Shown: piece after piece, positions 58,571 to 64,000 of the stretch
Numbering within the stretch: the stretch's first letter is position 1
Layout: each line of letters opens with the position of its first letter
Assembly: GCA_028015205.1 (NCBI GenBank)
Contig: CM051517.1
Span: forward strand, 58,093,455-58,157,454
Length of the DNA stretch: 64,000 nt
Origin: Mytilisepta virgata
Lineage: Eukaryota; Mollusca; Bivalvia; Mytilida; Mytilidae
Reading direction: 5' to 3'
The notes under the pieces: model-generated
Seen by the model: the letters and a program-made list of their open reading frames with translations, nothing else
What the model was told of the DNA's origin: nothing
Database searches by the model: none
Made by a program: the position numbers and the translations under genes

Positions 58571-60084
58571 GGCTTACTTTGCCAAAGGCCACGTGAGCTT
58601 TTCTCATCCCTTAGCGTCCGTCATCCGTCCGTCTGTTAACTTTTCACATTTAATCTTTTCATCTGAAACCACTGGACAAAATGGAATTAAACTTGGCAGG
58701 AAGCATCTATATAAGGTCCTTTATAAAGTTTGCTCATTTCGTCCCGATCGGACAACAAACATGGCCACCATTGGCGATCGTTGTTTCTAATTGGCCGAGT
58801 TTTCAAAAATCTTCTCTTAAACTGCTTTGCCAAATGCAACAAAACTTGACTGGAAGCATATATGGGGGTCCTTTATCAACTTTCCTTATTTCGTTCCGAT
58901 CGGACTACAAATATGGCCACAATGGACAGTTCTTGTTTCTTATAGGCTGATATAAAAAAATCTTCTCCTCTGAAATCGCTGGGCCAAATAGAACGAAACT
59001 TGACAGGAAGCATCTATGGGAGGTTCTTTACAAAGTTTCCTCATTTCGTCCCGATCGGGCAACAAATATGGCCGCCATCGGAAATTCTTGTTTCTCATTT
59101 GTTAATTAAAAAAAATCTGTGGAACTACTGGACTACAAATATGGCCACCGTGGGCAGTTCTTGTTTCTGACTGGCTGATATGAAAAAATCGTCTTTTCTG
59201 AAATCGCTTGGCCAAATGGAACGAAACTTGATCAGAAGCATATATTGGAGGTCTTTTATCAAGTCTCCTCATTTCTATTGGAGGTTCTTAACAAAGTTTC
59301 TTCATTTCGTTCCGATCATGGACGTGATGGGCAATTCTTGTTTCTCATTTGTTGATTAATTTTTTTTCTCTGGAATTGCTTGGCCAAAAATGTCAGCCAA
59401 ATAGACAGGAAGCATCTATGGAAAGTCTTTTACGAAATCCTTTTTTTTCCATAATGATTGGACGACAAGCATGGCTGCCACAGGCAATTTTTTTCTGATT
59501 GGCTGATTTAAAGAAATCATTTTCTCTGAAACCCTTGGCCAAATGGAACGAAACTTGAAAGGAAGCATCTGTGGGAGGTTTTTTTTAACAAAGTTTCCTC
59601 ATTTTGTCCAGATCAGGCGACAAACATGGCCACCAGGGGCAATTCTTGTTTCTGATTATTTTTTTAAAAAATTTCTGTGAAAATGCTTGTCCAAATAGAG
59701 CTAAACTTGACAGAAAGTGTCTATGGGATATAACTACAATCTACAGAACAGCAGTATTGCTTGAAACCAAACATGGCCTGAATGTTCCTCATAGGTTGCT
59801 GACCAAGTGTTGTTACTTTGGTGTCAATCCCTCATTCAAGATGGCCACTTAGGTTAACATAAGACCCTATGGGAAATATATGCAAAACTTTTCTGGAGTT
59901 CCGCCAAATTTTAGAATATGCTGACCTGTAAGTAGAAGGACCTTGGTGAAGAAAAATTTGGTTCTTACAACACTTACCACACTTCATAATGATAGGGAGA
60001 AGTGACTTCTCTCTTTGAGGTACATCAATAAAAACACCTTTCATGCCAGATGAGCGATATAGGCTCCGCCCTCTGAGCCTCTAG
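58571..60084 (+). mobile_element. long HINE-like element, family A, 8 or so monomers
   Basis: Starts gccaaaggccacgtgagctt, gcgtccgtcatccgtccgtc. Diverged monomers of about 170 bp (cttttc-tctgaaa-cgcttggccaaatggaacgaaacttgacaggaagcatctatgg...atggccgcca). Ends tgagcgatataggctccgcc-ctctgagcctctag (CTAG 60081-60084) before TTT. The left arm of the 5' palindrome is eroded. Confidence 0.75.
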
Positions 60085-61737
60085 TTTTTATTGCATTTTC
60101 AACAATTTATGTAGTGTGTTTCCTTAACGGAGTTGTCATTTTACCTGGTTATCCCGAAAAAAAAAATGAAAAAGTCATGTCCTGTAAAACTTGTTACCGA
60201 ACCCGGGAATCAAACAGGAAAGTCGTTTCAATCAACTTAACTTTAAAAGGATCACTAGTCGCTATACAAATAGGATGTTATACTATTTGCATGTTGTATT
60301 TCTGTAGTGCACGAATATATCATTTTCGCCGATAATAGCTAGACCGCAAGCTAATTCTTTTGGTAAGGACGGATGTGTGGAGATTCAGGTTCAGACGATT
60401 CATCAATTGTAATTATGCTTTGGTATTGTGCGATACCAATATTGGCGGTGCGCTAAATGGGCAAATCTTTTCGAATATGTCTCATCAATAGTTCTCAAAG
60501 CACAAATGTTAAAACAATGCTTTAAAATAATTGTAGTTTAAATTTAAAGTAAAAAAGATCCTTAAGGAACCAAAACAAAGCATCTACGGACAGCTGACGG
60601 GGTTATTCTGGTTATTCCGCAATTTTTTTTAAAAAGTCAGATTGTTGTAAGGATGTAACAGACTTAAAGCCAAAATTCAAATGACCATCAATATTTTAGA
60701 AGAACAACCAGAAATCTATCATTACAAAGTTCGCCTCGTTCCCCCAATAATCTTGGTGTATGGCTGTGTTACTCCCCGAGATGCACCCTTACAGAAGTAA
60801 TATGATTGCAGGTCGCTTGGTATCGAAGAACTGAACTCGGACATAAAACTTTACCTAAGTCAATAAACCACATAGGTAGGTCAGGGTGACCTAATTTTGG
60901 TGAGAGGCTGTGTTACTCCCCGAGATGGACCCTGACACAAAGTAACTGATTTTTGAAAGAAAACTTAAAATCCAGTCAACCAAGTAATATGGGTCATCTT
61001 ATGTCACATTGTCGGTCTCTTCAACGTGCACATGCACACAGAAATATATGACCCTATGCCAACTGGCTGTGTACACTTAATTGATACTTTTTTTCAACTT
61101 CTGTCTTACCTAGACTTAAACCAGATGAGAAAAGGCTACTGAAATAATATCTTTTGAAAAAAAAAGTGTTGATTTAGACTTTCAATTTGTGAACTTCCTC
61201 TCTCTTGGCCGCAACATAGAAATCCTACAGCCTAGAACTACTTTTCATTGCTAATTCATAGGACTTTATTTAGTTTGTGAGTGAGTCGGCCGAGTTTACA
61301 CATCGATAAACTCATACAAAATCGTATTTAATCCTTATAATTCCATTTCAAACATTAACAAGTTTTTCCTAACCGAAATTAAAAAAATAACTTTGCCCTT
61401 TTCGGGTGGCATTCATATTGAATCTGGTACTATTTTTGGCAGCTGAGAAATTGAATAAAAAAGTCAACAAAGTCATTTACAAATCGAAAAAACAAGGAAA
61501 CTTATGTTTTTTATAGATTTTATCATATGCAAATTAAAATGGATTAAATTTTGTCAAATTTGTTAAAAACGAAGCCGTGTAGCATGGCCCTCGTTAGCTC
61601 TGCACATAGATCGCTTCGTCTTCAAATTTTTGGGGTATTTTGACATTTGAATATGCTCTATAACTTTGGGTTGTTTCGGCTTCATGCAACATTTAGGCCT
61701 TGGGCACCAATGATGAGTCATAAATCGACAAAAGGAG
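60085..61737. other. intergenic sequence with a 144-bp duplication
   Basis: ggctgtgttactccccgaga occurs at 60762 and 60906 followed by similar text (tg-accct-aca). No gene. Confidence 0.5.
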
Positions 61738-61930
61738 AAGGGCCACTTTTCCCTGCATTTGTTTCACTCATAACAATTGATTTTTTAATCTTAGATATAT
61801 ACCCACTTTTTATCGTAAAAGATTGTATGCAATGCATTTTTAGTTAACAAACCAAAATTTAATGCTCAATAATTAATAAGTTGTTTTCTACCGGCAAAAA
61901 TCATATATATAGGCTATATGGGTCAATTTG
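61738..61930 (+). repeat. dispersed repeat, copy 2
   Basis: Partner of 51268-51450 in the same orientation. Confidence 0.6.
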
Positions 61931-64000
61931 CATCAATTTTTGGAATATTGCCAAGAAGGAAATTCAGAACCATAACCATTATACTGTCATATGAAAGGAG
62001 ATACATAATCTTACTTACAGCCAAAAATTCGCTTTGGTTCTGAGTTTTCTTCACGTCGAAAAACTGTCTTGACGTTTATTTGGCAAATCTGTGTTAAAAC
62101 TGTCTCCCAAAGCTATATTGAGGTATGTAGAATTTGTTTTGTAACATTATTAGCAAATCTTTAGAGATCACATACCAGGCTATTCCTCCAGGGATTTTGA
62201 AAAGTTTTACTGTCTGGACACTTCAGTTTGTAAAATTGATTTTCAGAATTTGAATACCTTAATCAATATGAATTGTCTGGTTACTCGGGTGAAAAATGTA
62301 ATGAGCTTAGTCGTAACTGAAACAATTGAACTTATCTGATTTTGTGCAATCATGTCTTCAAAAGAAACAAAAAACTTCCGCCTATGGAATTTTCCTCCCG
62401 TGATTCATGAAATATGCACAGAGTGCATTAAAAATATTTGAAATAAAGAGTTTCACAAATTTGAGGATAGGTTGAGTTGATAAGTTGAAGTTATTATTTT
62501 TTTTTTTAATTTTCAAGTGCTTAATTTTTCTATCGGAAATCCCCCATTTAAATCATCTGTGAGGTATACAAACATAACCTTTATAAGCAACTTTACATTT
62601 TTATGTTTTATTGGACGACCCAATAAGGTTAACGAACCAACAAAAAGATTGTCTAATAATTCTAACGTTTAGGCTTTCAAAATGCTAAAAATCCATTTTA
62701 TGAACTGACGTGTCAAGACAGTAGGCAACTTTTTGAAAATTATATAAAAAAATGTCAAACAAACGTCAGATTCATTCACTATGTATTATATAATCTGTAA
62801 TAACAATTATTTGTTTTATGAAGGAACAATGATATTATATTGTTTATTTGTTAAAATTTGTACATTATCAGCTGCAAAAAAAGTCCGCGTGATTGCTAAC
62901 TCTTAAGACTGCTTTAAATAATGACCGATTTATTTAAAAGTTTATGTGCATCAACACTGGTATCAGAGAATTTCTATTTTTTTTTATTTTGCAGGCTTGA
63001 CAGATTACAAAAAAAATTGTATCAATTGTAAAATTAAACTAAGATTCCAAATGATTTTGGGATAAGCTTTCATCATGCATTCTTGTAACCAAAACTACCG
63101 TAGCCAAATAAACAAGAGACCAAAAACCACCAAAACAACTGTGAGCAACAGAATCAAACGCACCTATAGCTACTGTGTGTCCCACATGCAATGGAATTTC
63201 TTCATAAAAGAAACTCGGGGAAATTATTACAATTTTGTGCTTTACGTATATCACAAAATTCAACATGGTTCAAACTTTCGTAAACAAAAACATAATTGCA
63301 CATTATCAGCGACGTCACACTTTTTTGTTGTGACTTCATACTTTACGCAAAATCAACTTATTGCACATAAAAAAAACGGAAAATCCGTTCTTGTAAAATA
63401 CTTGAGAAATTGGAAAGACAATAATTAAATATTGTCATTTTAATAAAATATTTGAGATATTCACGCAAAACCACTTGCAGTTTTAACGTATCCGGACCAT
63501 AAATGACCACGTGAATATTTAAAAGTTTCCCGGATGTTCCATACAAGGCAATTGAAAGACTTCGGTAATTATCGGCAAAATTCGGAAATGCCAATATAAC
63601 TAACTTATTTTTACAGACTCTGCATATAAGCAACAAAGTGTGTTTCAACTTGAGAAAAATATATATACAAAATTCCAGCTTTAAACTGTTTGGTTCAGCC
63701 ATTCACGGTCAAAAAGAGATACAATTTTCGATCATTATCTATTATGGCCCGGATACCTTAAATAAGACATACAGTAAATTGAGAAATCAATCCACATTCC
63801 ATGTTATACTAGTATTAGCTTTGTCTGAAGGAAATTAAATCCTACTTTTAACATACCGGTAAATTCAGAATTTATCAACTGAAAATTCAAAATTGTGCCA
63901 TTTCAGACCTTCTGGGATTTGAAACTGCTTTTGCAGCCGAAAGTTAGATTTCAAGAGTTAACAGGAAAGTTCAACAATAACATACCAATCAATCAAAGCA
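61931..64000. other. AT-rich sequence to window end
   Basis: ORFs of 66-117 codons on both strands around 63039-63838 overlap one another and show no domain; 63200-63330 resembles 47111-47260. No gene can be supported. Confidence 0.45.

Noticed and set aside
63039..63702. Overlapping ORFs of 75-117 codons on both strands
   Set aside because: Overlap each other, no domain, and partly coincide with a dispersed repeat shared with 47111-47260.

Overview
This is an AT-rich, gene-poor, repeat-dense nuclear segment from a eukaryote, most likely a bivalve mollusc (the repeat set looks mytilid or otherwise pteriomorph). Evidence is spliced coding sequence with GT/AG junctions, tRNA-derived SINEs with target-site duplications, and many copies of the bivalve-style 'TTAGCTCACCTG...GAGCCTCTAG' repeat. 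Nothing bacterial or viral is visible, and I found no intact transposase, reverse transcriptase or functional tRNA gene.

The only gene I can name is the 3' part of a GON4L (Gon-4-like / udu / mute) orthologue on the + strand. Seven exons between 19014 and 31360 join in frame into 752 residues ending at a stop: a PAH-like region across exons A-B, a Cys/His cluster in exon C, a long Ser/acidic disordered exon E, and a C-terminal SANT/Myb-like domain across exons E-G. Upstream exons were not found and are probably outside the window or too diverged to see. A possible terminal exon of an unrelated membrane protein lies on the - strand at 13371-13610.

Layout: 1-6150, Helentron/HINE-like repeats plus a 1-kb segment tandemly repeated three times; 6150-13300, retroelement 3' ends, SINEs and a TTAA-flanked MITE; 14455-18530, more HINE-like elements, one chimeric and two head to tail; 18660-31400, GON4L, with introns 2, 3 and 4 all carrying HINE-like arrays; 31400-36050, intergenic with MITEs; 36053-39429, a cluster of HINE, miniature LTR element, SINE and HINE; 39430-64000, mostly intergenic with an 856-bp tandem duplication, foldback and TIR elements, SINE pieces and a last HINE at 58.6-60.1 kb.

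The most unusual items are a 460-bp miniature LTR retrotransposon (TRIM) whose LTR carries tRNA-like pol III box A/B sequences; a set of about nine HINE-like families sharing one blueprint (5' palindrome, GTCCGTC block, tandem core, 3' hairpin, CTAG before T) but with unrelated stem sequences; and two places in GON4L where splice-acceptor plus exon-start sequence has been duplicated in tandem.
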